64,000 nucleotides of DNA from assembly GCA_030490835.1 (NCBI GenBank), contig CM059975.1, positions 37,170,133 to 37,234,132 on the forward strand. Direction: 5' to 3'. The notes beneath the pieces are model-generated. The model was given only the letters and a program-made list of their open reading frames with translations. It made no database searches and was not told the origin of the DNA. The stretch is from Annona cherimola (lineage: Eukaryota > Streptophyta > Magnoliopsida > Magnoliales > Annonaceae). The stretch's first letter is position 1. Each line of letters opens with the position of its first letter. A program made the position numbers and the translations under genes. This document shows positions 11,757 to 23,772 of this stretch, piece by piece.

Positions 11757-14652
11757 ACGTTAATTGTAGAAAATAGTGTATCAGGTGTTTCCTTTGGAGG
11801 TCAGAAAGGTTGGATTACTGGTTTCAAAGCTTTAAAATACCTAGACCAAGATGACAGTTGCCACGTGGTCATCATTATTGAGTTGATAGACCCTCGTTCG
11901 ATCTTTGAACACGTTGCCGTGGCATAACAGGATGATGACAACCTTCATCTGTCACCGCTGATTATTTTTGTCCGACTCTTAATCCAAGAAATCAAATATG
12001 CATGATTTCTTTCTATACGAACATGTTTTGGCCTTTTTTCATACATCACCATCGTGGTTTATGTCACATTTGAATGTAGAAGACATTTTTTGGCAAGATA
12101 AATTATTGCGGAACTATAGTTTTTACTTGCGCAAAGTCAAGTTGAATCCCAGTCACGTCCTTCTCATGCACAGTGCCGCCGTTGAGGGCTCATGTCCTCA
12201 TGCAAATTAGTGAGTGGTTGATGGGGGTTGTAATGCCCTCAATCATGGTTTTGTGTGGGAAGGACTTTACTTTGTTTCCGATATTATCTCTTGTCGTGTT
12301 TTGTTCATTCGGGCAGAAGAATTTTCTTCCTATTCTTTTTTCTTTTCGGGAAGAAATAATCTGCTCTGTTTCCATCTGCTAACCGTTTGGAGGGAAAAAA
12401 CTTTATTTGCATCTTTAGGATGAAGCCGAAGAAAATGTGTAACCATTGGGTATCGTGCTGAAAAGGAAGTTCGAACCCATGACATATCTTGACAATTGGA
12501 CTGGTCATGTCAGTTGGGAAGTTCTGTCCGATCCTGTTGTCAACAACAAGTCCAATGCAACTAAAAACTGCTATTCTTGTCTACCACAAGAGTTTACGAA
12601 GTTCTCAGTAAATGTCTTTATGTATTCTACACTATTTTTTTTTAGCAAAATTCTACATTATTATTTGTTTTATTATTATTGAAATTTTGGGTAAATTCAC
12701 CTCGCAGAATCAGGACAAAGGACTTAAAATATTGCTCAATTTAGCAATGATTTAATAATGTAAACAAACCTTTAACATATGCAAAATACGCAAAATTTGG
12801 ATAGACAAACATCTACCTTGAAAAATTAGCTCAGATGTTGTTTTATGCTAAATCTTTGAAGGATATCCTATTAGCGAAGGCAAGTTGGAAGAACATGGGA
12901 CAGTGGCACTCGTTAAAGAACACGGTAGGGGTGCAAGTCTAAAATTATGAAGTGGAACTCTTTTTTTAAAAAAAAAATTTTATTTATGTTTGCGTAAATT
13001 TTGTCAACTTCATAAAAGTGCAAGTCTAAAATTCATATCTCATTTTCCAAATGGGTTATTATTTCGGTTAATGGCATTAAATCGTGGCAATCCAAACTTT
13101 ATTTAAATGAATTAAATTATTTAATTGTGGAAATCTTGCTAGAATTAATAATCTCATAATTACTATTACAGTTTTTCCTTCTTCCCTTCAGTAGCAGCAT
13201 TTTAGGTTGTTTTTATTTTCAGTTAATTTACTTCTCTCCCTTCTCTTTACAATTTTAGGAAATTGACAATAACAACCTAATTTGTTTCCTTTAACCTTAA
13301 TTTATTAAAATTTCCTTGTGATTTTGGGCCATAGTGGAATTAAATTTTCTATTTTTAATAGCTTGAAATTCTTTATTTATGCATGCATCATGCGAAGCAA
13401 ATAGTTTAAAATTCACATGTTCTTCAATAATTAATTATAAGTAAAATTAAAAATTTAATGTTAACTATTAAAAATTTGAATGAAAATGAGGATAAGATAA
13501 AAGCATATTAATCATTTCAGTTATCATGGCCGTTATAATATCTCTATTTCGAATCCATGGGTAGCCGTGTTTCAGTCTTGGTCTCCCTTGCACATGATTT
13601 GCATTTGCATCTACATCAGATGACATAGCTTGATTTTCCATTTTTGAGCGTATCCATTCGTGGATTCCAATATCGCATTTGGCATCATTTGTCTTAGTGT
13701 TATTTGTTTGGTTTGTATGTATAAATCTGTGTGATCTGTGACATTGCATAATTATTATAAATAATCCGCATATTCTGCCATTAATGGAGTCCTCGTAGGT
13801 CTCGTCTTCTGCTACACTTTGATGTTGTACTTTCTGTTAGAATCTGCGAATAAACGGGATTGTAATCTGTTCAATCATCAATGTTTGAAATGGAATGTTT
13901 GAATGAATGAAGTTATATTGGTTTAAAGATTGTTAGAATCCTCCTTGTATTACAGATTTTTCTCATTTTGCAATTTCAAGTATGAGTAATCCGTGTTCCT
14001 AGTGCCAGCTTTTGTGGGAAGAGTTGCTGAAGCCATGTATTCATTTCTGAAATGCTGTCTTGTTGAGAATTACTTGTCCATTCAAATATGGAAAGGGAAC
14101 TCAAACAGCTTACATTATGCTTTCAACGCGTAAACCAACCCAAAATAAATTGAATAATCTGTTTGGGTAAAAAGGTAATTAGCAAACACCTACGGCAACC
14201 ATTTTCGGGATGGAAAGGGTGCGTAAACATTCGTATAACTGGGAGCCCTACGTAGAATCCCCGATTTGAGCAATTAAGATTGAGTTCGTTTTCCAGATTT
14301 TCTTCAAAATTCGCTGGCAACTCCTGAATGTCTATCCTGTTTTGTCATGAAGCGGAAATCAAGTAAAGTCATAAGTTGTGTGGGGTGAAATATGTTCAAT
14401 TTTAGAATTAATTCCTCTTCCCTTTTCTTCTTTAAATATGTTCAATTTTAGAATTAATTCCTCTTTTCTTTTCTCCTTTATTTCTCTCTCCACATATGTA
14501 TATAATGAGATGGGAAGCGCTTCCCGTGCTTTTCTCGTGGGAAGTTGCCTATCCACCGTTCATTTTGGATAGACGGCTTGGATTCATGTGGGCATTTTAG
14601 GGAGAGGTAAAAAATTTGTCAGGGGCATGGATTTTGGAATTCTCTTATTCGC
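11757..14652. other. No gene recognised
   Basis: About 2.9 kb downstream of the MED15-like copy. Small open frames (for example 11998-12682, several frames) overlap each other without recognisable motifs. 14396-14421 and 14435-14460 are a short direct repeat (ATATGTTCAATTTTAGAATTAATTCCTCTT). A near-perfect palindrome, GGGAAGCGCTTCCC, lies at 14514-14527. The remainder is AT-rich and looks non-coding. Confidence 0.4.
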
Positions 14653-14660
14653 ACGACCAT

Positions 14661-15635
14661 TAGGGGTGCAACTTGGGCCGGGTTCGGCCCGCCGAACCCG
14701 AAAATATGCAGTGTTGGAACTCTAAGCTTTTCAAACCGAACCCGATTTTTGAGCCCGAACCCGAACCCGAATTCAAATAGGGCTCGGTTTCGGGTTCAGG
14801 CAAGCCCGAACCCGAATTTGCATTTATATAAAATATATAATTTATATTATAATAATAATATATTATAATAATAATATATAATAATAATAATATATTGTAA
14901 TAATAATATATTATAATAATAACATATTACTCATGGATGGATGATGGACAACAGGAGTACGGCATGGCAGGCATGGACAGCTCATCGCCAAGACAATCTA
15001 ACATCTTAAGTGATTTCAACAAAATACATATTCCCAATTTACATTACGATATAGGTCCAACAGTTTTTTTTTAAAAAATTACTCTTCACGCCTTTTCTAC
15101 TGAAGCCTTTTGACCAACGAAATCCTGTGATACTAAATATTAAATTTTTTTGAGATTTTTTTTTTCAACAGGAAAATTTATGAGAACTTTAAAATTATAG
15201 TTGTAAAATAAGCTTAAAACAATAGAGGAGTAAAAAAATACAATTAATGATTAATAATATAATTTTATTGACAACGTTTACACATAATCCATATTCTACT
15301 TGATACAAAGAGAATGCTCAAAACAAGTTTCTTTCTTTCTACTCTTAAGCGGTATTTGAATTTTTCTTAATTTCATACAATAAATTGTTTTTAAAACTTT
15401 TTTATATAATAGATTTGTGATAAAAAATTATATATAAGATGAGTAACAAAGACATATTAATAGAAGATGTCAACCCGAAACTCAACCCGAGCCCGAATTT
15501 CAAAAATAGGGTTAGGGTTGAGGTTTACAAATAGGGTTAGGGTTAGGATTAGGGTTGAAGTTTTACAAATAGGGTTAGGGTTAGGGTTGAGGTGAACCCT
15601 GAACCCGAGTTTCATGAGCTCGAGTTGCACCCCTA
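14661..15635. mobile_element. Non-autonomous hAT-type element with telomere-like repeats
   Basis: Terminal inverted repeats are TAGGGGTGCAAC (14661-14672) and GTTGCACCCCTA (15624-15635). They are flanked by a perfect 8-bp duplication, ACGACCAT, at 14653-14660 and 15636-15643, the length made by hAT transposases. Inside are GGGTTCGG/CCCGAACCCG repeats near the left end, an ATA/TAA-rich run (14826-14930), and runs of AGGGTT near the right end (15511-15600). There is no transposase frame, so it depended on an autonomous relative. A truncated, reversed relative lies at 31319-31603. Confidence 0.9.
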
Positions 15636-15643
15636 ACGACCAT

Positions 15644-18600
15644 CCCCTTCCACTTCATTGATCTTCTTCTTCACACAGTTGTTTGACGATCGACCAGCCG
15701 TGGAGGAAAGTTGCTGCAATGATTGGTAGAGTTGATGGATGTTGAGCTAGAGGATTTTACGATGTCGTACCTGAAGAAAAAAATTTCGTCAATTGCCTGC
15801 TCGATTTAAGAGGTGATTGGGGCTTGACTGCTGGAAGCGATGGAGATCAAATCTAAGGCAGAAGATAGTTTATTTTTGCTTTCCTCTCTTTTCTAGGCTT
15901 GAAGATCGTGGCTAGTTGTGGATGGCTGAAAATGAGGAAGATGGCAGGGGCATCGATCTAAGATTTCCACTCTATTACGTGGCTTTAATTATCCGATTGA
16001 CATTGTAGATAATGAAAATCTGAAAACCCAACAGCGGCCATGGCTGCCTCTCATCGTGTTATGACGATAGTGGTGGAGCACCAGAGATCGAGGTTGGTGC
16101 TCTAGCGATGTAGTTTCTATCCGTGCGCATCCACCTACTTTGTATGATGTGCATCGTCAAATTATATAAACAGTAAATAACATGGTTACAACAAATAGGT
16201 CAGTAAGGCAAAATTGCAGATATCGAAAACGAAGAACAAAACTGGCAGCACTTTTTTTTTCTGATTCCGGTGACCGGAGAAGAGATTAAGCCCGGCAACT
16301 TGGGCACCAGAGTTAGGCAGCTGGCGGTAAGTCATCAGTCGGTTCTAATCGCCGATCTAGCGGTTGGCGGCAGGTGGGTCTGGACGCAGCTATGGCGGCG
16401 GCGGCGGCGAGGGCTCGTTTGGCAGTAGTGGAAGGTGACGCACCGTGCATCATCTGTCGCGACAGACAGAAAATTGAATTAAATTTTGTGAAATTTTGTT
16501 TTATTTAGATCTAATAATTCCAATGTCCCATTTATGTGATTTAAGAGTCTTTTCTATGTCTTGAAATGCTCTGAATCACGTAAACAATTTGGATTGGATA
16601 AATTCATCTTGTTAAAATGTAAATAGAAATAATCATGTGGACAATCAAATTAGCATAGAGGTTTATATTTAAATGTGAATAAAAATAATATAATTATTAT
16701 CGACATGAACTTAATAAAAAATACTTACGTTTATTTTATTTATCATTTATATTAATTTTTATAGTAAAGATTAAAGTCGAAACAAACTAAGCGAATTAAA
16801 ATAATTATTTTCAACAACTTCAAATAAATAATTTTCTACCAATCTAAAAATACTTATTTATTAAACCTATTCCAAAAAGTCATGTGTATTTATTAAGATT
16901 ATTTAAATATAAAATACAGTTTTGGGACATAATTAAACCTTTATTATACTCGATTATTGAATTTAGGACATATAATTAAATAATCATTTAAATTAAATAT
17001 TGTCTACCAATCTAAGCTCCGAGACAGTTTAAATTACAATTTGGAACATCTAATTAAACCATTTCTAAAATGTCATATATATTATTAAACCTGTCCCAAA
17101 AATTCATATATTATATTTATATTAATAAATCTTAATTATAGTTATATATAATTTAAATAATATAATTTATAAAATTTTATTTTTAAAATTCATATATAAT
17201 AATTATTATAGTTTTATATATTTATTTAAAATTTCATTTCATTCGATTTAAATTAATTATGCATTTAATTGAAATAATAATTTATAATTAATTTGTAAAA
17301 TAAAATTGATGGTTGAAAATGTTACAATAAAAATGCATATGTCGGTATTTTTAAATCAATCCCAAAAAGTCACATATGTTATATTATTAAATTTAAAACA
17401 TAAAAGCCCATTTTCATGTGCTAGCGTATGAAATTGAGCTTTTTTATTTTTAAAATTTAAATAATCAAAAAGTATAAAAGCTATATAGATATACATATCC
17501 AGAAACTTACAAAAAAGTATAGAATTTTATACATTGAAGCTTTGAACAAACCCATGCATGAATCGAGTCTCACATCTTGGCTAGTCATAATGTATCTTAA
17601 GATGTTTAAATTTATATATGTCCACTAACTAAAAAAAGTAAAAATTTCTCATACACCCATAACATTTTCCTAACATTCTTATCATACCTATAACATTTCA
17701 AATTTTTTTTTATACCGATAATGTTTCATCCTAAATTTCTGTCATCCTAAAAGGCAAAATCGTCAGTTTAATAGGGTAATCAATTTAACTTCATAAATGT
17801 AATAGGATTATAGTGATCTTTAAATTACAGTTTTGGAAAATATAATTAAACCTTTATTATACTTAATTATTGAATTTAGTACATATAATTAAATAATCAT
17901 TTAAATTAATTATTTTCTACCAATCTAAGTTCCGAGAATGTTTAAATTACAATTTGGGACATAACTAAACCATTCCTAAAAACTCATATATATTTATTTA
18001 GTTTAAACAGTTATTTTTAATTAAACATCTAAAAATACTTAATTATTATACCAGTCCCAAAAAGTCATATACATTTATATTATTAAATCTTAATTATAGT
18101 TACATATAATTTAAATAAATATAATTTATATAATTTTATTTTTAAAAGCCATATATAATAATTAATATAGTTTTATATATTTATTCAAATTTATATTTCA
18201 TTCAATTTAAATTAATTATGCATATAATTGAAATAATAATTTATAATTAACTTTTAAAATAAAATTCAATGGTTGATATGTTTTAAAAGTTTATATAAAC
18301 TATAAAAATTATTAATATCAAGGTTAAATCATTAGTAATAAACTACAGTTTAACCATTATTAAATTAGTCCTAAAAAGTCATATATAATTATATTATTTA
18401 ATCTAAATTGCAATTATATATAATTTAAATAAATATAATTTATTACGTTTTATTTTTAAAAAGTCATGCATATAATAAGTATTATAGTTAATTCTATTAT
18501 ATATATAGGACCTAATAATAAGAAATTTAAAATTTGAATCACTAAATATTTGTATAAATTGAAAAGGCTTAATATGTAAAAAAGTAAAATAATAATTTAC

Positions 18601-19227
18601 TTTAAAAATAAAATTCAATAGTTGATATGTTTTTGAAAGAGAAAACTAATTTCATCTAGTTATGTAGTCAAGTTTTAAATTTAAAATAAAAACTAAGATT
18701 TTATATTTTTATAAAGATTATATTTGTGGCCTATAAAATAATTATTTAATCTTAACATTTAAATATAAAAATAATTTAAATTTAAATTATAGTTTTGGGA
18801 CATATAATTAACTAATTTAATTTTTAATTAAATTAAATTTAATATTTATTTTTATTCCACTTTCATTATTTTCACTTATATTTTTGTTTTACTTTCGTTA
18901 TTTTACCTTATTTTATTTAATTTGAGGATCATCCTATACATTTTTCCAAAATTATCAAATTTTTATGGTTCTCATTTACATAAAATCATATCACATTTTG
19001 TTAAGATTTTATGAATATATCAACTATATTTTTTATTTTTTAAAATTTATTAATTCTAGCAACAATAAATTACAATTTGCATATGAATATGTTAAATTTG
19101 TAATATAAACTATAATAATATTATTTTATAATTTTAATAAATTTTATTATAAAATTTCTATTAAATATAGTTATTTACTAAATTGATTATTTAACCAATC
19201 CCAAAAAGTAACATATATTTATATATT
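15644..19227. other. AT-rich tract with diverged internal repeats, no gene seen
   Basis: 15644-16450 is of mixed composition with no convincing coding sequence, including a short GGC-rich patch at 16394-16410. From about 16500 the DNA becomes extremely AT-rich, and a phrase of the type CCCAAAAAGTCATAT recurs (about 16874, 17093, 17362, 18053, 18368, 19198), followed each time by similar ATATT/TAATT-rich text. 16860-17340 and 17800-18270 resemble each other over several hundred bases. This looks like an old tandem or dispersed repeat array. No coding capacity is visible. Confidence 0.5.
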
Positions 19228-20630
19228 AAAATATATATGTGTCCCGCAGGCGTCCAGAAATGAATATTTCGTTTTCTAAAATATATATATGTGTGTCTCG
19301 CGGGCGTCCAAAAATGAATATTTTATTTTCTAAAATATATATGTGTCCCGCGGGCCTTCAAAAATGAATATTTTATTTTCTAAAATATATAAGATTATTT
19401 ATCCACATAAAAATGATGTTTAAAATAATCTTTAATATAACTTTAAATTTGATATATTAAATAAATAATCTAATAATTGTTGTAATAATATTATTTTATA
19501 ATTTTAAAATTTTTTTTTATAAAATTTCTATTAAATATAGTTATATGCAAAATTGATCATTTAACCAATCCCAAAAAGTAACATATATTTACATGTTAAA
19601 TCTAAGTCACAGTTATACAAAACAAAAATGAATGTTTTGTTTGTCTAAAATATATACGTATCTCGAGGGTGTCCAAAAAATAAATATTTTGTTTTTCTAA
19701 AATATATACGTGTCCCACGGGCGTCAAAAAATGAATATTTTGTTTTCTAAAAATATATATGCGTCCCGCGGGCCTCCAAAAATGAATGTTTTGTTTTTCT
19801 AAAATATATACGCGTCCCACGGGCGTCCAAAAAATGAATATTTTGTTTTTTCTAAAATATATACGTGTCCCGCGGGCGTCCAAAAATAAATATTTTTTTT
19901 TCTAAAAATATATATGTGTCCCTCGGGCCTTCAAAAATGAATGTTTTGTTTTTCTAAAATATATACGTGTCCCGCGGGCGTCCAAAAAATGAATATTTTG
20001 TTTTTCTAAAATATATACGTGTGCCGCGGGTGTCCAAAAATGAATATTTTATTTTCTAAAAATATATATGTGTCCCGCGGGCCTCAAAAAATGAATGTTT
20101 TGTTTTTCTAAAATATATACGTGTCCCGCGGGCATCCAAAAAATAAATATTTTGTTTTTCTAAAATATATACGTGTCCCGCGGGCGTCCAAAAATGAATA
20201 TTTTATTTTCCAAAAATATATATGTGTCACGCGGGCCTCCAAAAATGAATGTTTTGTTTTTCTAAAATATATACGTGTCCCGCGGGCGTCCAAAAAATGA
20301 ATATTTTGTTTTTCTAAAATATATACGTGTCCCGTGGGCGTCCAAAAATGAATATTTTATTTTCTAAAAATATATATGTGTCCCGCGGGCGTCCAAAAAT
20401 GAATATTTTATTTTTCTAAAATATATACGTGTCCCGCGGGCGTCCAAAAAATGAATATTTTGTTTTTCTAAAATATATACGTGTTCCGCGGGCGTCCAAA
20501 AATGAATATTTTATTTTTCTAAAATATATACGTGTCCCACGGGCGTCCAAAAATGAATATTTTGTTTTCTAAAAATATATGTGTCCCGCGGGCCTCAAAA
20601 AATGAATATACTATTTTCTAAAAATATTTT
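19228..20630. repeat. Minisatellite, about 51-52-bp unit with CCCGCGGG core
   Basis: Units of the form AAAATATATACGTGTCCCGC, GGGCGTCC, then an AAAAATGAATATTTTGTTTTTCT-like tail repeat head to tail. About three units lie at 19228-19383; after a roughly 220-bp AT-rich interruption about nineteen more follow (19640-20625). Two subtypes alternate irregularly (ACGTG...GGGCGTCC and ATGTG...GGGCCTCC). The 8-bp palindrome CCCGCGGG is kept in most units even though flanking DNA is very AT-rich. The reverse strand is open across several units, giving repetitive peptides that are by-products of the repeat length. Confidence 0.9.
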
Positions 20631-21199
20631 GTTTTGAATAGAAAATTTACAGGAGATATAACACAAGGGTACATAAAATTTTCGATAAATTTTATATTCG
20701 ACGTAAATTTTAATTAAATTATTTGTTCACGTTGAGTTCATTTGGAATAAATAAATTTGTATTTCTTGTTTAATTTAATTAATAATGGTAACAAAAAATT
20801 ACAATTATTATATTTTTGTAATATAAACTGTAATAATATTTTTATATAATGTTAATAAATTTTATTATAAAATTTCTATTAAATGTAGTTATTTACTAAA
20901 TTGATTATTTAACCAATCCCAAAAAGAAACATATATTCGTATATTAAAAATAAATTACAGTTATATATAATTTATTACAATTTTAGTTTTATAGCATCAT
21001 ATATAATAATTTTTACAATTTTATATATTTACGTAAATTTGGATTTTATTTAATTTAAATTAGTTAATATTTTTAATTATAAATTCATATATTTATTTAA
21101 ATAGTTCTAAATTTATTTAGACCTCGAATAAATATTTAAGTATATATATTTTGCAAAATACATAGATTAGTAAAAAAATTCATAAATTATAAAAAAATT
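20631..21199. other. AT-rich spacer between two tandem arrays
   Basis: Continues the AT-rich text of 16500-19227, including another CCCAAAAAG phrase at about 20916. No coding sequence, terminal repeats or RNA gene seen. Confidence 0.4.
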
Positions 21200-22256
21200 A
21201 GATTCGGTTAGACACGGTTAGACACAGTTAGACGCGGTTAGACTTAGTTAGACTCGGTTAGACTCAGTTAGACACGGTTAGACACAGTGAGACACAGTTA
21301 GATTATGGTGATTTATTAAATCATATTATTTGGGCTCCAAATTTGATTGTTAAGATATAAATGACCTTATAAGGGCTATAGGATCATATTACAGGTGTTA
21401 AACTAGGATTAAATTATTAATTTCAAAAATTAGACACGGTTAGACGCGGTTAGACGCGGTTAGACGCGGTTAGACACGGTTAGATTTTGGTGATTTTATT
21501 AAATCATATTCTTTGAGTTTCAAATTTGGCTCTTAAGATATAAATGGCCTTATAAGGGCCCTAGGATCATATTACAGGTGTTAAATTAGGATTAAATTAT
21601 TAATTTCAAAAATTAGATACTGTTAGACACGGTTAGACGCGGTTAGACGCGGTTAGACACGGTTAGACACGGCTAGACACAGTTAGATTTCGGTGATTTT
21701 ATTAAATCATATTATTTGGGTTCCAAATTTGGTTCTTAAGATATAAATGACCTTATAAGGGCCCTAGGATCATATTACAAGTGTTAAATTATGATTAAAT
21801 TATTAATTTCAAAAATTAGACACGGTTAGACACTGTTAGACGTGGTTAGACGCGGTTAGACACGGTTAGACTCGGTTAGACACGGTTAGACACAGTTAGA
21901 TTTTGGTGATTTTATTAAATCATATTATTTGGGTTCCAAATTTGGTTCTTAAGATATAAATGACCTTATAAGGGCCCTAGGATCATATTACAGGTATTAA
22001 ATTAGGATTAAATTATTAATTTTAAAAATTAGACACGGTTAAACGCGGTTAGACTCGGTTAGACACGGTTAGACACAGTTAGATTTTGGTGATTTTATTA
22101 AATCATATTATTTGAGTTTCAAATTTGGTTCTTAAGATATAAATGACCTTATAAGGGCCCTAGGATCATATTACAGGTGTTAAATTATGATTAAATTATT
22201 AATTTCAAAAATTAGACACGGTTAGACGTGGTTAGACGTGATTAGACACGGTTAGA
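21200..22256. repeat. Two-level tandem repeat: GGTTAGACAC decamers inside a roughly 200-bp unit
   Basis: Runs of a 10-bp unit (GGTTAGACAC, with GC and TC variants) alternate with a conserved spacer beginning TGGTGATTTTATTAAATCAT and containing ATAAGGGCCCTAGGATCATA. The spacer occurs five times (starting near 21306, 21488, 21690, 21903, 22087), each time followed by a fresh decamer run of different length (about 4 to 9 units). Whole units are thus amplified while decamer number varies. No coding capacity. Confidence 0.9.
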
Positions 22257-23772
22257 TTCTAATATATTCAGAAAATAAAAAAATTAATAAATTTTCAAAA
22301 AATAAGAAAATTATAAGAAATTGTTATTCTTGAGAGTACCTTAATTACATTAACTTTAAATAATATAACATAACTCCTAATAAAAATTATATTTTTCAAC
22401 ATTACCAATTATAATGAAATCTTATTAAAAATTATTTTTTGTACACTAATATTTTTAAAAATTGTCAAATAATGAAAAATTATGTTGACATATGTTTTAC
22501 TAATTGATCTATCAAATGAATGGAATAGATTGAGATTTTGTATGTATATAATATAAAATTTATCAAAAAACCAAACATACTCACGTTTTTAAACAAACGT
22601 ACTCATGATGGAAAATTACCACATTGCCCCTGCTTCCTTTTTTTCTCATGGGAAGCACTTCCCATGGGTTAGCCCTCGTATATAATATGGGAAAATTTCT
22701 GTCTATCATGTACATCTAGAGAGGATTTTATTTGGACTGAGGAGTAAGGTGATTTCCTTGTTTGTGTAATTTTTCCGCAAACTCTCAAAACTCTGATGAA
22801 ATTGAAAATTCCAGATTGCGCAATTTCCCATTGATGGCAATAATCGGTTGCGTACAAAAAAAGAGGAATCCAGCGGCAATGGCAATGACTGGTGCAATTA
22901 GTTAAATGTGTTAACTCGCAAGGAGATGGTCGATAAAGTGTGAGTTTTTTTTTTTGGGTCTTCTTTACCTTCTTTTGTTTTGTCAGCCCTCTCTTATTTG
23001 CTGCTATTATAGACTTGTTGCTGACGAACAATGACGAAAGACAGGACTACAGGGCTACTCGAGGGCCCTATTCCTTTAATTTTGCTTGAGCAATCAGGTT
23101 CATTGGGGAATGCTAACTGCTTTTAGATGATCATTACAAACTGGTGAATTCCATTGTCGCCCATTGTATGATTGATTCCTAGTCCTGCAACTGATCGTTC
23201 GGCCTTTCTAAATGTCTCTGTTGTCTGCGAGCGCTCATATCTTTGTTCTAATTGTTCAACACTTACATGATTCATGCAACTGAATTTGATAAATTGGCAT
23301 ATCATTTGATCTGTAGTCAGCCGAGGTTGTAGTTTGCTTCACTCAAGTTGCAAAATGATATGAGAGCTGTTTTCAAGCAGTCCATCCATTGTATGATAAC
23401 CTACAACATTACATAAACTTTTAGGAGCATTAGAGAGTTGTGCCAAGAGATATGGAATACAACTTTTTTTTTTGTGCCGAGCTCTTTTTTGCGATGGAGA
23501 AATGGCCTCATTTTATCTGTTCTTTTTCTTAGTTAATTGACGTACATATTGGATGTTTCCATTGAGGCGAGGACCTAAAGGTGGCATCTAATGGACACAG
23601 CACAGACAGTGCCTTGACTTAAATCAAATCGAATGGCCATGAAGCATATAAAATATCAGTTGTACGCATTGCAGAAGATCATCTCTTCCTTGGGCAAAAG
23701 GATTGAATTTCAGCATGGATGGTGATTCTTTATGCTATAACTTTTTTAACTCTTGCCATTTTGCATCCACAG
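22257..23772. other. No gene recognised
   Basis: 22257-22620 is AT-rich. A palindromic GGGAAGCACTTCCC at 22652-22665 resembles the one at 14514-14527. From 22680 the composition is mixed, and the sequence may include upstream introns of the MED15-like copy that starts at 23773. Open frames on the reverse strand (22669-23031, 120 codons) have no known motif. Confidence 0.4.

Noticed and set aside
15511..15600. Interstitial telomere
   Set aside because: The AGGGTT runs lie inside a hAT element with TIRs and target duplication and recur in its relative at 31319.
19602..20293. Reverse-strand open frames encoding repetitive peptides (DARGTRIYF-type)
   Set aside because: They simply follow the minisatellite, whose unit length is near a multiple of three, and have no start, context or known domain.
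21200..22256. CRISPR-like array
   Set aside because: The repeats are only 10 bp, directly abutting, with no unique spacers, and the DNA is plant nuclear.
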